NCBI GenBank assembly: GCA_023205875.1
Contig: CP060765.1
Span: forward strand, 310,001 to 374,000
Length of the DNA: 64,000 nt
Reading direction: 5' to 3'
DNA from: Chloropicon primus
Taxonomy: Eukaryota; Chlorophyta; Chloropicophyceae; Chloropicales; Chloropicaceae
Shown piece after piece: positions 20,554-30,571 of this stretch. The position numbers and the translations under genes were made by a program. The first letter of the stretch is position 1, and the number at the start of each line of letters is the position of its first letter. The notes under the pieces are model-generated. The model was not told where the DNA came from. It did not search any database and worked only from the letters and a program-made list of their open reading frames with translations.

Positions 20554-20699
20554 ACGCGTTCATCAATCCCTAACACTACCGGTCTCTCGCCCTCGCCCTC
20601 GCCGTCGTTCTAGTTACCTGACACCCCGCAGTGGTTCATAGAGAGAGAGAGAGGCTTGGCGCCAAAAAAGGTGAGGTGAAGGTGAAGAAGTCCGACGCG

Positions 20700-23004
20700 A
20701 TGGTGAACGAGAACGGAGTGGAGGCGTACAAGCGTGCGGTGGAGGAGAGGAAGGCTCTGTTCCAGGAGGCGAAGCGCGCTCGACTGATGTCGGACGCGAC
20801 GGAGACGACCCTGGAAGGGCGAGGAGATGAAGGGAACACGGCGTCGACGAGTCGTGCATCTGGTGTCTCCTCCTCGACCCAGCCCATGGACCCGAACAAA
20901 GACATCAAGGAGGAAGACTTGAGCTTCGTTCCTAAAGGTTGGTTCGATTGCCCGCCATGCGGCGAGCCCATTGGACTCTTCATCCCGTCAAAGGTTCCAT
21001 TGAGCGCGGCTTACAACAGCAGACTGCCTGCAGGTAAGAGACAACAACTCAGAGAAAAGAGGATGAGAATGAGGATGAGGATGGTGTATGAGGAGGATGG
21101 TGACGCCTGGTGCCTGGGCAGTGAGGGAGGACGATGATAACGAGGCACACAAAGTGGATCTTCCTGTCTTGATGCTCCCTGGGCTGGTCCCTCTCGCTAC
21201 ACACACACAGAGAGAAGGATTTGTGGAGTTACTGACTGAAGTGATTGTTTTTTTCTTGGTTCCGTTGGCAGACAAGTGGTACACCCCAAGGAGTATCATC
21301 GAGTCGCAGAAAGCTCTGGGGCGTGACATTGGCCTCGTGGTGAACCTGACGAGGTCCAAGGTGTATTATAACGCAAGGCAGTTTGAGGAGTTGGGCGTTG
21401 AGGTGGTGACGATAGAGTGTGCAGGCAGAGGGGAAGCTCCGACCCCCGAGCAGGTGAATGCGTTTTGGTACACGGCAAACAGCTACTGCACCGCGACCCA
21501 GAACGCGAAGCACGTTCTAGTTCACTGCACTCACGGCTTCAACAGAACTGGCTTCATGATTTGCCACATGCTCTTGAGGTCGCCACTGAGCTTTCAAAGG
21601 TACTTGAGCGTCAAGGAAGTCATCGGAGAGTTTGCGAAGTCGAGGCCGCCGGGGATTTACAAGCCCCTGTACCTCGACACCCTCTTCAAGTACTACCACG
21701 AGAACAAGAACGGGTTTGTGATGCCGAAGTTGCCGACGTGGAAGAGCGAGAAGGACATCGAAGATGATGACGACGACGTGGGTGCCCCTCTGGAGAGCAC
21801 TGGCGAAGCTGGCAAGGAAAAGGCAAAGGATGGTGAGCCGATGCAGCACGACGACCTTTTGGGCGAGGAAATCATTGGGCAGCACAAAGAGGAGGTCAAG
21901 AACTTGGTGCGGATGTACATCCTGAACCAAGAGGAGCTTGGGAGGATCCACCACTTTCCCGGTTCGCAGCCAGTGTCCTTCTCGAGGGACAACATGCAGA
22001 TGCTTGAGGAGAGGCGGTACTACGTGACTTGGAAGGCGGACGGCACGCGGTACCTTCTCCTCCTGATGCAGGACGGGGTGTACATCATCAGCAGGAGCTT
22101 CGACGTCCGCAAGTTGCAGTTGAGGTTTCCTCTTTGGGGCTTGAGCAAGGACAAGAAGCCGAGCTTTAAGTTCACGCCTCAGAACGGGACGCTCCTCGAC
22201 GGGGAGATGGTCGTGGATGAGGACGCTTACAGCGGGGAGAAGAGGAGGAGGTTTTACGCGTACGACCTGATAAGCATGGACGGGAAGAAGATCACGGACC
22301 TGCCATTCAAGCAGAGGTACGCTTACATCGAGGATTACGTTGTCGTCCCAAGGAAGCTGGAGCAGCACGCCATCGGGAAGGAGAAGGAGAGGTACCCGTA
22401 CCACATGTACAATTACGACGACGAGTGCTTTGCGATCAGGAGGAAGTCGTTCTACCCCCTGCACTCGTGCAAGGGGGTCCTGTCCAACCTCATTCCCAAG
22501 CTGCTGCACGAGAGCGATGGGCTCATCTTCCAGGACTGGGAAGACAGGTACGTCCCGCTCACTTGCCACGCTCTCCTCAAGTGGAAGTACTCTCACCTGA
22601 ACTCGGTGGACTTCAAGCTCGATGTGAAGCCCGAGCCGAGCCGCAAGGGCGAGGGCGGAGGGGGGGAGGGGGAGGACGGGGAGAACGATTACATCCTTGT
22701 CTTGTCCAGGGGCGGGAGGCCACAGGTGCTGGAGGGCGCCAAGGTCAGGTTCCCGAACCACATCAACCCGCTTGATTACCTGGGGAGGATCGTCGAGTGC
22801 AGTTACAACCAGGAGCGCGACACTTGGGTCTTCATCAGGGAGAGGGTGGACAAGGAGACGCCCAACGACTACAACGTGTACATGAAGGTGCTGAAGAGCA
22901 TCAAAGATAACATTGGGGAGGAAGAGGTCGTGGAGTGGACTTCGAAGGCCGCGCAGGAAAACCCCTTGTACGAGAGGGACAGGAACCGCAAATCTGCCGT
23001 CTGA
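20700..23004 (+). CDS. mRNA capping enzyme, RNA triphosphatase-guanylyltransferase fusion, two exons
   Basis: Bifunctional nuclear enzyme that removes the RNA 5' gamma-phosphate and adds GMP to nascent pol II transcripts. Exon 1 is 20700-21033 and exon 2 is 21272-23004, with a 238-base intron (GTAAGAG to TTGGCAG), giving 688 residues. The triphosphatase domain is the cysteine-phosphatase type of animals and plants, with P-loop HCTHGFNRTG near residue 197. The guanylyltransferase domain has nucleotidyl-transfer motif KADGTR (Lys near 367), then LLDGEMVVD (motif III), SDGLIFQ (motif IV) and LLKWKY (motif V). The C-terminal OB-fold region ends with NYNVYMKVLKSI-like helix sequence. The 90-residue N-terminal extension is low-complexity. 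The ATG at 20700 is the first in frame; the frame opens earlier only with GTG. Confidence 0.92.
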
Positions 23005-23215
23005 TGCAGGGCATGGCGGCGCGCGCGGGGTGTACCCGTCGGCAATAATTTGCTTGTTACAATCATTCTATGGTTCCGTTGTTTTTTTTGGTTTTCTTCA
23101 AGTTGAATCGAAATGGAGGAACACCCACAAAAGTTCCCGGCGCAACCTAAGTTCCAAAGCCCAGCTTAACATGTGATTCCCGCGCCCGATGACGTTTATT
23201 GGTGAGAGAGCTGAT

Positions 23216-24046
23216 TTACAAGACAGCAGCGCGATCCTCGGCACCGAGGACGGTGAGGAGGTTGTATCCAAATGGATCGGCTATGTGCTTGCTCCAGTTG
23301 GCGTATGGGCCCTCCCCGGTGACTAGCGCTTGGATGCCAAAGCCAAGCATGGAGATCATGGCGAGCCTTCCGTTCTTGATCTCCTTGACCTGGAGCTCGG
23401 CCAGCAGGTCTGGGTCGTCGGCGAGCCCAAGAGGGTCGAATGGTCCGCCAGGGCTCAGCGTGTCCAAGCCGTTGAACACGTCGGACTCGAACTTTCCGAC
23501 TCCTGGGGCGTAGCCTGGAGGTCCGGTCAAGTCGGTTCTGTACTTCTCCGCGGCGCCCATGAGCGCGACCTGGGCGCCCAAGACAATGATGAGAGGGAGA
23601 GGGTTGTCCACCACTCCCCAAGGCACGGCGAAGTAGTTCAGGGTGTCGCCGTCGAGCAAGACCTTTCCGGTCTCGAACCAGGTGGCTCCCTTGACGTCGC
23701 CTCCGTTGGCGGCCAGGCCCTCGGGGATGATGGCCCCGGCGGCGCCGAGCATGGCCCACCTGGCGTGGATGAGCTCGTACTCGCGGTACTTGGCGACCTG
23801 CTCCTCGGACTGGCCGAGGCCGAGAGGGTCGTACCCGTAGTCACCGGCGAGGGAGCCGTTCAGGTACGACGGGACGTCCTCCATGGTCAAGAGTCCTCCC
23901 GGAAGGTAGAGCTTCCTGGTGGCTCCGTACCACTTGCTGAGGTCCCCGGCACCCCCGGTTCCTCCTCCCCAGCCACCGGTAGACTTTCCGCTGGACTTTC
24001 CGCCCTTGATCGTGCGCTTCATCGTGGTCGTCACCCTGGAAGCCAT
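23216..24046 (-). CDS. LHCB5: Chlorophyll a/b-binding protein CP26 (Lhcb5)
   Basis: A 276-residue nuclear-encoded minor antenna protein of photosystem II. It links LHCII trimers to the core and takes part in quenching. The CP26 signature is clear: [19 protein letters not shown] then [10 protein letters not shown]. Helix B is [19 protein letters not shown] with the chlorophyll-ligand Glu and His/Arg pair. Helix C is a hydrophobic stretch, [20 protein letters not shown]. Helix A is [21 protein letters not shown]. The tail SDPFG-like NLLTVLG matches CP26. The N-terminus ([16 protein letters not shown]) is basic and hydroxylated, fitting a short transit peptide. The start at 24046 is the only suitable ATG. 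An AATAAA follows the stop on the minus strand, near 23203. Confidence 0.92.
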   Translation of the reverse strand: MASRVTTTMKRTIKGGKSSGKSTGGWGGGTGGAGDLSKWYGATRKLYLPGGLLTMEDVPSYLNGSLAGDYGYDPLGLGQSEEQVAKYREYELIHARWAMLGAAGAIIPEGLAANGGDVKGATWFETGKVLLDGDTLNYFAVPWGVVDNPLPLIIVLGAQVALMGAAEKYRTDLTGPPGYAPGVGKFESDVFNGLDTLSPGGPFDPLGLADDPDLLAELQVKEIKNGRLAMISMLGFGIQALVTGEGPYANWSKHIADPFGYNLLTVLGAEDRAAVL

Positions 24047-24267
24047 TTTTGCGTCGCGTCGTGAGAAACTTTTTCACTACCTCTCTTGATTGATTGATCG
24101 ATTGATTGGAACAGCAACCCTCTCGGTCTGTCTGGTGAGAGGTGATGAAGAGAGAGAGAGAGAGAAGAGGAGGAGGAGAGAGAGAGAGTCAGTGTCTTTC
24201 ATCCAACGAGCAGCACAAGGAAACAGGGAGAGGACAGAGGAAAGGAGGAGGAGGAGGAGGAGTGCGC

Positions 24268-24294
24268 GTGTTCGTGTTCGTGTTCGTGTTCGTG
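24268..24294. repeat. TTCGTG hexanucleotide array
   Basis: About four and a half copies of TTCGTG in tandem, intergenic. A separate GATGAA array lies at 24398-24434. Confidence 0.85.
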
Positions 24295-24397
24295 CGCACG
24301 AGGACAGCAGAACACGGTTCCGACTCTCGCACATGCGGATCCCAAACTCCCCCTCCTCTGGACCAACCCAACCTCCCTCACGCGTTATCGTCGAAGA

Positions 24398-24434
24398 GAT
24401 GAAGATGAAGATGAAGATGAAGATGAAGATGATG
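24398..24434. repeat. GATGAA hexanucleotide array
   Basis: Six near-perfect tandem copies of GATGAA in the 5' flank of Lhcb5. Confidence 0.85.
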
Positions 24435-24999
24435 ACCATGACGTCGTCGATTTTCGATTTCGATCTTCCTCCAGTCCAAACGCGGTCGAGAAAAACGCGG
24501 AGAAGGACGCGGTAGCTCATGGCCTTCGTTTCCTAGTCCAAGTCCATCGTCCCTTCCCCTTTCCCTCTCCCTCTCCCTCGTCTAAGGAGGAGACGTCGTT
24601 TCCCTTTGTCCCTCACCGTCGGCGCGCCTTACCTCTTCACTCCTCTTCTCGCTCTGATCCTCTTCACCTATGAGATCTTCCCTTGTTTTGGATAAACTTG
24701 GCCCCGACTTGGCCAATACCTACACTCCACAGAAAAAGATAACACGAATAACATCTCAAGAAGAATAATACACATGAAGTGATGTTATGAAAAGAATAGA
24801 TAACCTCCAATCAAAAGAGAAGAGTTGCAGAAGTGTAATGTGACTTGAAAAAGGTGTAACCAGGGTCGCAGACTTTTTTCTCTCTGGAGAGTCTGCCGGA
24901 CGACGACGGGTCTTGCGATCGATCGGCGGCGCTTCGTGGCCCGTTTTGGCGAGTACCATCGTCCTGAAAGGGAAGGAGAGTCACTTGAATCGAATATTC

Positions 25000-25041
25000 A
25001 TCTCGAGACCTTTCGTTTGATTCCTCGCTTGACGTGTTTCG
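25000..25041 (-). promoter_or_regulatory. Bipartite element, copy p (F1-alpha-like gene)
   Basis: On the minus strand GAAACACGTCAAGCGAG starts at 25041 and GAAAGGTCTCGAGATG at 25015, a spacing of 26. The box continues GAATATTCG, close to GAATAATCG of copy c. It lies 61 bases before the ATG at 25103 in the sense direction. Confidence 0.6.
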
Positions 25042-25102
25042 ACACGATTTCGACCTCCTCCTGACTTGTTCATCCATCACAAGCACCAGCACCAGCAGGA
25101 GC

Positions 25103-26908
25103 ATGAAGGCGTCCAAGTACCTGACGACCATGGCCCAGTGCGCGAGAGCGAGGGCTACGGGAAACGTGGCTGGGAGGACGGGAAGCGTTTTGTTCTCCTC
25201 CTCCTCGTCCTTGTCGTCCTTGTCGTCCTCGAGAAACCGGACGCTTGGGTTGCCTCGCCCGTGCTCGGTGTCCCCTCTTCCTCACCCGTGCCGCCGGTGG
25301 ACCTCTGCTGCCTCCGCTGCAGCTGCCTCATGGCCCTGCTCGGCGACGAGGAGGAGGACGACGGTGGCGATGGTGACGACGCGAGGGGCGTCGAGCGAAG
25401 CGGAGGGGGACGCGGTGGTGACGGTGGACCTGGTGAGGGAGGAGGAGGGGTTCGTCGTGCTCAAGGGCGTGGGACACACGGTGCCCGCGGGGACTTTGCT
25501 CTTCGACGGCAAGGCCGAGCACGCGGTGGGGTACGTGGCGTACAACATGAAGGACATGGATCCGACGGAGCTCAGGGCGGTGGGCCTTCCCCTTGCGCCG
25601 GGGGGCCTGCGAGAGGGCCAGGAGCTCACCCTGCTGCGGGGGGAGAACCTTCTTCGGGCCCCCAAGGCCGCGGACGTGCTCGGCAAGGTGGTGGACTGCC
25701 TCGGGCTCGCCGCCGCGGACTTCGGCGAAGGAAGCCGCGTCCCCCTGTTCAACGACTACCCCGGCGTCGACGACAGGCAGCCCATCGGGGAAAACTTTCA
25801 CACCGGGGTGAAGGCGGTGGACGCCATCGTCCCTGTCGGCGTGGGCCAGTCCATGCTGGTCATGGGAAAGAGGGGCACGAGGAAGACCACAATGGCGCTT
25901 GATGTGCTCTTGGCCCACGGCGGCGGCAAGTCCGAGGGGGGGCACACGTTCGTGTACGCCTGCGACGAGAGGGACCTTGGGCTCGTCCGTGCCACCCTCA
26001 GGGAGGCGGGGATCGAGGACCGGACGGTCGTCGTGACGAGCAGGAGCGGAAGCCAGTCGGCCGGACGCCGGTACACCGCCCTGCTCCAAGCGCTGGCGAT
26101 CGCGGAGGACGTCAGGGACAGCGGGGGGCACGCGGTGGTCTTCCTGGACGACCTCTCCGCCGCAGTCAAGTTCTGGGAGAGCGTGTGCCAGTGCGAGACC
26201 AGCTTGAGCGACGAGGACATGGAGGAGCTCATGGAGGTGGACGGGATGCTCATCGCACGATACGATGCGTTGCAGAGGCAGTTCTTCTCCAACATCCTGC
26301 AGAGGAGCGCGAAGATGAGCGACAAGCTCGGCGGGGGCTCGCTCACGCTCTTCGGGCTGCTGCAGGGCGAGCCCATGAGGGAGGACAAGATGGACTTGGG
26401 GGTGAAGATCCTCAAGCAGCAGAACCTGAGCCCGGAGATGAGGGAGAAGCTCCTGCTCGCTCTGGCGCAGCAGGTGAAGGAAAAGGACGGCGTGGAGGAC
26501 GGGAGCGACTCCGCGAGCGGCTCCTCCTTCGTGAGCACCCGGTCGATCGAGGAGTTCAAGTCCATCTCCGACGGCCACATCCTGATGTGCGACTCGAACG
26601 CCGCCAGGCAGGAGGACACGTATGACATCGTCCCGAGCTTGAGCACGACCAGGCTCGGGGTGGGCAGGGTCGCGGCCCCCTCAATGATCGACCTGTGCTC
26701 CAGCCTCCAGCTCATGCTGCAGCAGAGCCTCGACGCGAAGGCGTACGGCGACCTCCACGAGGACTCCACGAGCTCTCAGGACACTAAGAGCACCCAAGTC
26801 CTGAGGCTGCTCACCCAGACCGCCGGGCAGCCCGTCCCCCTGGAGCGCTTGAGGGAAGACCTCGTTTCGGTTCTCGAGAGGGAGAAGGAAGCCGTGGTGA
26901 ACGCCTGA
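25103..26908 (+). CDS. Divergent F1-ATPase alpha-subunit-like protein, organelle-targeted
   Basis: A 601-residue protein of the F1/V1 alpha/beta ATPase fold. About 100 residues of Ser/Arg-rich leader (SSSSSLSSLSSSRNR) look like a transit peptide. The order follows F1-alpha: beta-barrel (VLKGVGHTVPAGTLLF), DVLGKVVDCLG, the alpha-type hinge IGENFHTGVKAVDAIVPVGVGQSML, a P-loop region GKRGTRKTTMA, FLDDLSAAVKFW at Walker B, SISDGHILMCD, and STTRLGVGRVAAPSM at the place of the alpha arginine finger. The P-loop is altered: the canonical alpha GDRQTGKT has become GKRGTRKT, losing the Gly before the Lys. A long acidic insertion (about 26440-26540) is not in standard alpha. The true organelle F1-alpha is usually organelle-encoded or far more conserved, so this is a paralogue of unknown role, perhaps regulatory. 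The start is the first ATG. Confidence 0.7.
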   Translation: MKASKYLTTMAQCARARATGNVAGRTGSVLFSSSSSLSSLSSSRNRTLGLPRPCSVSPLPHPCRRWTSAASAAAASWPCSATRRRTTVAMVTTRGASSEAEGDAVVTVDLVREEEGFVVLKGVGHTVPAGTLLFDGKAEHAVGYVAYNMKDMDPTELRAVGLPLAPGGLREGQELTLLRGENLLRAPKAADVLGKVVDCLGLAAADFGEGSRVPLFNDYPGVDDRQPIGENFHTGVKAVDAIVPVGVGQSMLVMGKRGTRKTTMALDVLLAHGGGKSEGGHTFVYACDERDLGLVRATLREAGIEDRTVVVTSRSGSQSAGRRYTALLQALAIAEDVRDSGGHAVVFLDDLSAAVKFWESVCQCETSLSDEDMEELMEVDGMLIARYDALQRQFFSNILQRSAKMSDKLGGGSLTLFGLLQGEPMREDKMDLGVKILKQQNLSPEMREKLLLALAQQVKEKDGVEDGSDSASGSSFVSTRSIEEFKSISDGHILMCDSNAARQEDTYDIVPSLSTTRLGVGRVAAPSMIDLCSSLQLMLQQSLDAKAYGDLHEDSTSSQDTKSTQVLRLLTQTAGQPVPLERLREDLVSVLEREKEAVVNA

Positions 26909-27026
26909 CGCGAATTAGTGGCTTGGAGAGCGAGAAGTGAAAGCAGACTTAAACTAAAAACTTTTATCCCTTTTTTATCATTAGAGCACACTTCGCTTCT
27001 CTTTTCACTGGCTGCTTTTTCGCGCT

Positions 27027-27683
27027 TCAATCCAAGGTCGCCAGGATGTCGTGATCCTTGATCACGATAAGCGCGGTGCCGTCCTTCGCCTCGAAGTCGA
27101 CACCAGAGAACTTGTTGTACAGCACGCTGTCTCCGACGGAGAGTCCTTCGATGGGCTCCACCTTCCCCTCGTCGTTCTTTCGGCCTGGACCCATGGCCAA
27201 TACTTTTCCGGTCGAGGGCTTCTCCTTCGTCGAGCCCGTAAGGAAGATCCCCGAGCTCGTCTTCTCGTCCTCCTTCTCGATCTCAAGCAGAATGCCGTTG
27301 CCTGTTGGCTTCATGTCCTTGGCGTCTGCACCGGGCATGACCCCAACCACGTCGTCGTTCTTCAGTATCACGTGCTCGGCGCCCTCAACCTCGACCTCCG
27401 TGCCAGCGAACTGCGAGTAAACCACCTTGTTGCCGACGGAGAACCCAACGCCGTCCTCCGCGAACATCACGGTGCCCACCGTCTGCTTCTGCTGTGCGGC
27501 ATCAGGAAGGAAAATGCCACCGTCCGTCTGCTCCTCGATCTCCTCCACCTTGAGGAAAGTTCTGCCTCCGACCGGCGTCACTTTTTTGATATCCAGTGGA
27601 AGCGGAGTCGCGCGGACGCACACGTTGTACCTCCTTCCCCCCAACCGACCGAGTCCAAACCTCTTCGCGTTCACTTTCATCAT
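27027..27683 (-). CDS. CPN20: Plastid co-chaperonin Cpn20 (double Cpn10 domain)
   Basis: A 218-residue GroES-type lid for the plastid Cpn60 chaperonin. Two Cpn10 domains lie in tandem, the arrangement special to plastids: domain 1 VTPVGGRTFLKVEE with mobile loop EEQTDGGIFLPD, domain 2 MKPTGNGILLEIEK with mobile loop DEKTSSGIFLTG. Each carries the GIFLP/T contact motif for Cpn60. A leader of about 30 residues (MMKVNAKRFGLGRLGGRRYNVCV, with an R-A boundary) fits a short transit peptide. I chose the double ATG at 27683. The frame upstream runs into an Arg-Glu repeat coded by a CT tract and is not likely translated. Confidence 0.9.
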   Translation of the reverse strand: MMKVNAKRFGLGRLGGRRYNVCVRATPLPLDIKKVTPVGGRTFLKVEEIEEQTDGGIFLPDAAQQKQTVGTVMFAEDGVGFSVGNKVVYSQFAGTEVEVEGAEHVILKNDDVVGVMPGADAKDMKPTGNGILLEIEKEDEKTSSGIFLTGSTKEKPSTGKVLAMGPGRKNDEGKVEPIEGLSVGDSVLYNKFSGVDFEAKDGTALIVIKDHDILATLD

Positions 27684-28128
27684 CGTTTGCCTGCGACGCT
27701 CTCTCTCTCTCTCTCTCTCTCCCTCTCTCTCTGCGCCGGCGGGGCCTTTGGATAAGATTATAAGATTTTGCTTTTTTTTTTGGGGGGGGGTGGAAGATCG
27801 AGGGGAGGGGAGGGACTTCGGGCCAGCATTAGGCCAGGCATTAGGAACAAACATGGATGATTGGATTGCTGTTGCGTGAATCGAGGCCGGGCACAAGGGC
27901 CTCCCCCTCCTGCCCTTGTCCTCCTCCTGCATTCTTGCCAAGGATACCTCGCAGGGACCATGAAGGACGTGCTGTGGAGGAGAAAGGGGCCTTGGGACTT
28001 TGGCAACAAAAGCTTTGGTGGGGCAGCAGGGGGTTCAGAAAGGCGTCAACGTTACAATGTGTTACAAAGGGGTTGGTCGCTCGCACCAAACCCGGGGTTC
28101 TGGGCAACGAGGCCCTCCTTCCTCGTGA
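27684..28128. other. Intergenic: Cpn20 5' flank and RAD21 3' flank
   Basis: This 445-base stretch has a CT run (27698-27733) and a T-then-G homopolymer run (27770-27790) close to the Cpn20 start. The rest is unique sequence without a recognised exon. Confidence 0.55.
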
Positions 28129-29675
28129 TCAGGACTGGATGAGGAGGTCCCTTGGAGTGATGGTCAGCGCGCCAAAGGACTCGACTTGCTTCAGGTTGAT
28201 GTAACCCTTGGTGTTCAGGACAAGGCACTCGAAGAAGTTCCTCGCCACGTCCCTCCTGAGGGGCTTGTCCAACTCCGAGTCGGGCAGAATGTCCTCAAAC
28301 TTGCAGGAAGACGCGGCGGAGAGGGTGGAGGGGGACCTCGAGCTCCTGGACCTCGACGCCGTCGGCGTCGAGGTCGACAGCTTTGCCTTCACCCTCTCGA
28401 GCGTCTGCTTGGTGCGGCTGGACCAGCCGTCCTCGTCCGCGTTGAGCACGTCGTCGTCGTCCTCCTGGTTCTCCTCCTCAGAGAGGTCGCCGGCTCCCAG
28501 GAAGTCGGCGGGCTGCTGGCCCCGCCCCTCGTCGCCCTTGGGCGTCGCGCCAGCCACCGGGGAAGAGGTGTCGGCTGGCACGTCGAACTGCTCCTCGAAG
28601 GTGTTGGCGTAAGGGTCGAACTCCAGCCCCTCCCCGACCTCGTCGTACGCCACGCCCTGGTCTTCCTCCTGCTGGCCGCCCTCGCCGCTCTGCTCGCCGG
28701 CCTCCGGGTCCTGGACCTCCTCGGCGGACTCCTCGGCACTCAAAACGCCGAGGAGGTCCTCGCAAAGGAGCTCCGCCTGGGTGGCCTTGGATCCGCTCTT
28801 CCTGCGGGCGGACCTCGCCGTCTTCGCCCTCTTTGGCGCCCTCTGGCTCTTGCTCCTCGCGATCGCCCTGCTGATGTCCTTCTTGAGGTTCCTCAGGGTG
28901 TCCTTGGCGTTCTTCAGCCTCGACCTCACGACTTTGTTGTCCAGACTGATCTGCTTCGAGCCCTCGTCGTCGACGTCCAAGATGATCCCCACGACCCTCT
29001 GCTTCTTCTTCCTTGGCAGGTCCTTCTCCGCGGAGGGGAGGACGGCCTCGGGAGTCGCCAAAAAATCTCCGGCGAGGCCCCCGTTGTCCTCCGCCTCCAC
29101 GCCCGCAAAGTCCGGAACCTCCTCGAGCTCCGGCGTGCTCATCCCGACGGCTTGCTGGCCCTCCTGAACAGGAGTCAGCGTCGTCCTCCCCGCGTCTCTG
29201 GTTGGCGTACCCACCCCAACGGGCTCCTCCGACCGCAACTTCTCCGGCTCCAAGTCAAACCCGAGGCCCTCATCCCCGAACTGCTCGTCCGTGTACATCA
29301 TATCAACGTCCATGCTGTTGTAAGAGCCTCCCGGGGACTCGAACGACAGGCTCTTTCTCAAGCCACCCTCGCTGCCGATGCTGGCCCTTCGCAGCTTCTC
29401 CGGCGTCCCGGCGAGGCTCCCCGCGAGAGATATCGGCGTTCCGGGAAGGCTCAACCCCCCCGCCCCGCCAAAGCCAAGAGCATCATCCTGGGTGAAGTCC
29501 GGGTCCTCCTCGATCTCGGGCAGAGTGATCGCCTGCACACTCGACTGGAGCGCCTCCTTGGACAGGTTCACGTTCTCCTGCACCTTGAAGCCCTTGTATC
29601 CCTGGGAACTGCACAAAGCAAGCAGCAGCAGCAAAAAAAAAAAAGGAAAAAAGGGAAACGCGTCAGACCAGAGCA

Positions 29676-29731
<56 letters not shown>

Positions 29732-30126
29732 GACAACGACGACGACGACTTACCAGTCCTGAAACAGGTACGAGACCTTCCTCGCGTAGATGCGAACGAT
29801 ACCGAGCATGAGTTGGCCCGAGAGACGCAAAGCAAGCGGAACCTCAGGAGTGATGATGGAGTCTATCGTATTCGATATTTGCGTCTCGAACACCTGAGAC
29901 CGCTTCAGGCGCTTGTCGTGGTGCGCCGCTATCCATATCGTCCCCAGAGGACCCTTCTTCGCAAGAATCTTCACACAAAAACAAAGAAAAAAAAAAGGAA
30001 AGGAAAAAAGAATTTCAAAGTTTTGTCAGGACCTTGCCGCAACGTTCAAGCCACGCGAAAGCAGCTTGACGACGACGACGACGACGACGACGACGGAGGG
30101 TGACGCACCTGTATGTGGTAGAACAT
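28129..30126 (-). CDS. RAD21: Cohesin kleisin subunit RAD21/SCC1, three exons with an 18-base first exon
   Basis: Kleisin that closes the SMC1-SMC3 cohesin ring. Exons: 30126-30109 (MFYHIQ), 29968-29754, 29608-28129. Introns are 140 and 145 bases, with donors GTGCGT and GTAAGT. The product is about 570 residues. The N-terminal SMC3-binding domain reads ILAKKGPLGTIWIAAHHDKRLKRSQVFE, then LRLSGQLMLGIVRIYARKVSYLFQDC. The C-terminal winged helix that binds SMC1 is DVARNFFECLVLNTKGYINLKQVESFGALTITPRD. The middle is long, acidic and low-complexity, typical of RAD21 (separase-site region). RAD21 versus the meiotic REC8 paralogue is not fully settled. Intron 1 carries a GAC array and intron 2 a GA array. 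Confidence 0.88.
29676..29730. repeat. GA dinucleotide microsatellite in RAD21 intron 2
   Basis: More than 20 GA units with one interruption, beginning 23 bases inside the intron's donor side on the gene strand. Confidence 0.9.
30067..30096. repeat. GAC trinucleotide array in RAD21 intron 1
   Basis: About ten GAC units in the 140-base first intron, 13 bases from the donor of the 18-base first exon. Confidence 0.85.
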
Positions 30127-30571
30127 GGCGGACCTCCTCTACCCAACGCCTCTCGGGGTCGCTCCTCGCCTTCGCGCGCCCTTCAACGCCAACGCGCTCT
30201 CGAGTGTGTCGTCGGTCAAGGGCGGGAAAACTGAAAGTCAGGTCTGTGAATGGGTGTACAAAATAGTACACCTAAAAATATTTGTAACCGAAAACTCATG
30301 GGGACTGTAACGGACGAAGAGAGAGAGAGAGAGAGAGAGTCGCGTCGCTGGTCGCGCTTGCTTTGGTTTGGTTTGGTTTGCTTACCCCCGACTGAAGTGG
30401 TTGAGAACCTCGCCCCTGGGTTTGCTTTTTGCTTGGCTTCATTCACTGCTCGTGGTTTTGAGAAACCTCGCCCCTGGGTTTGCTTCATGCTTTGGTGAGG
30501 TCACGCACGCGTCCCCCCCCCCCACACACACACTGTCTCTCTTGTGTGTGTGTGTCTTCCTCTGGACGACG
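30127..30571. other. Divergent intergenic region, RAD21 / double-domain cyclase
   Basis: This 445-base stretch has an AG run (30320-30339), a GGTTT run (30364-30380), a two-unit 58-base repeat (30398-30495), and a C run with CA and GT dinucleotide tracts (30512-30556) that could form a hairpin. No bipartite element was seen. Confidence 0.6.
30398..30495. repeat. Two-unit tandem repeat, 58-base period
   Basis: The core AACCTCGCCCCTGGGTTTGC occurs at 30406 and again at 30464, within units bounded by TGGTT and GCTTGG/GCTTTGG. Confidence 0.8.

Larger units (their letters stand above)
20105..20699. other. Divergent intergenic region, LDAH / capping enzyme
   Basis: This 595-base region holds two diverged tandem units (about 20228-20415 and 20430-20610). 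Each has a CAACCTGCTTCG core (20256 and 20458) and a bipartite element (20332 and 20512). The elements are 180 bases apart; an indel of about 20 bases separates the other parts. An AG run (20639-20652) precedes the capping-enzyme start. Confidence 0.65.
24047..25102. other. Long divergent intergenic region, Lhcb5 / F1-alpha-like
   Basis: At 1,056 bases this is the longest gene-free stretch. It holds AG runs (24151-24190), a TTCGTG hexamer array (24268-24294), a GATGAA hexamer array (24398-24434), a pyrimidine tract (24545-24580) and an AT-richer segment (24700-24830). Bipartite element p sits near the right end. No exon is supported. It should contain the light-regulated Lhcb5 promoter on its left side. 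Confidence 0.6.

Noticed and set aside
21517-22761. 414-codon open frame on the minus strand
   Set aside because: Antisense shadow of the capping enzyme guanylyltransferase domain; no motif.
25328-26578. 416-codon open frame on the minus strand
   Set aside because: Antisense to the F1-alpha-like gene with shadow composition (Val/His/Leu/Arg).
28186-29811. 541-codon open frame on the plus strand
   Set aside because: Antisense to RAD21 exon 3; low-complexity Leu/Arg/Gly product ending in a GA-repeat peptide.
29676-30096. Simple arrays as a CRISPR or satellite
   Set aside because: GA and GAC microsatellites in introns, with no spacer-repeat structure.
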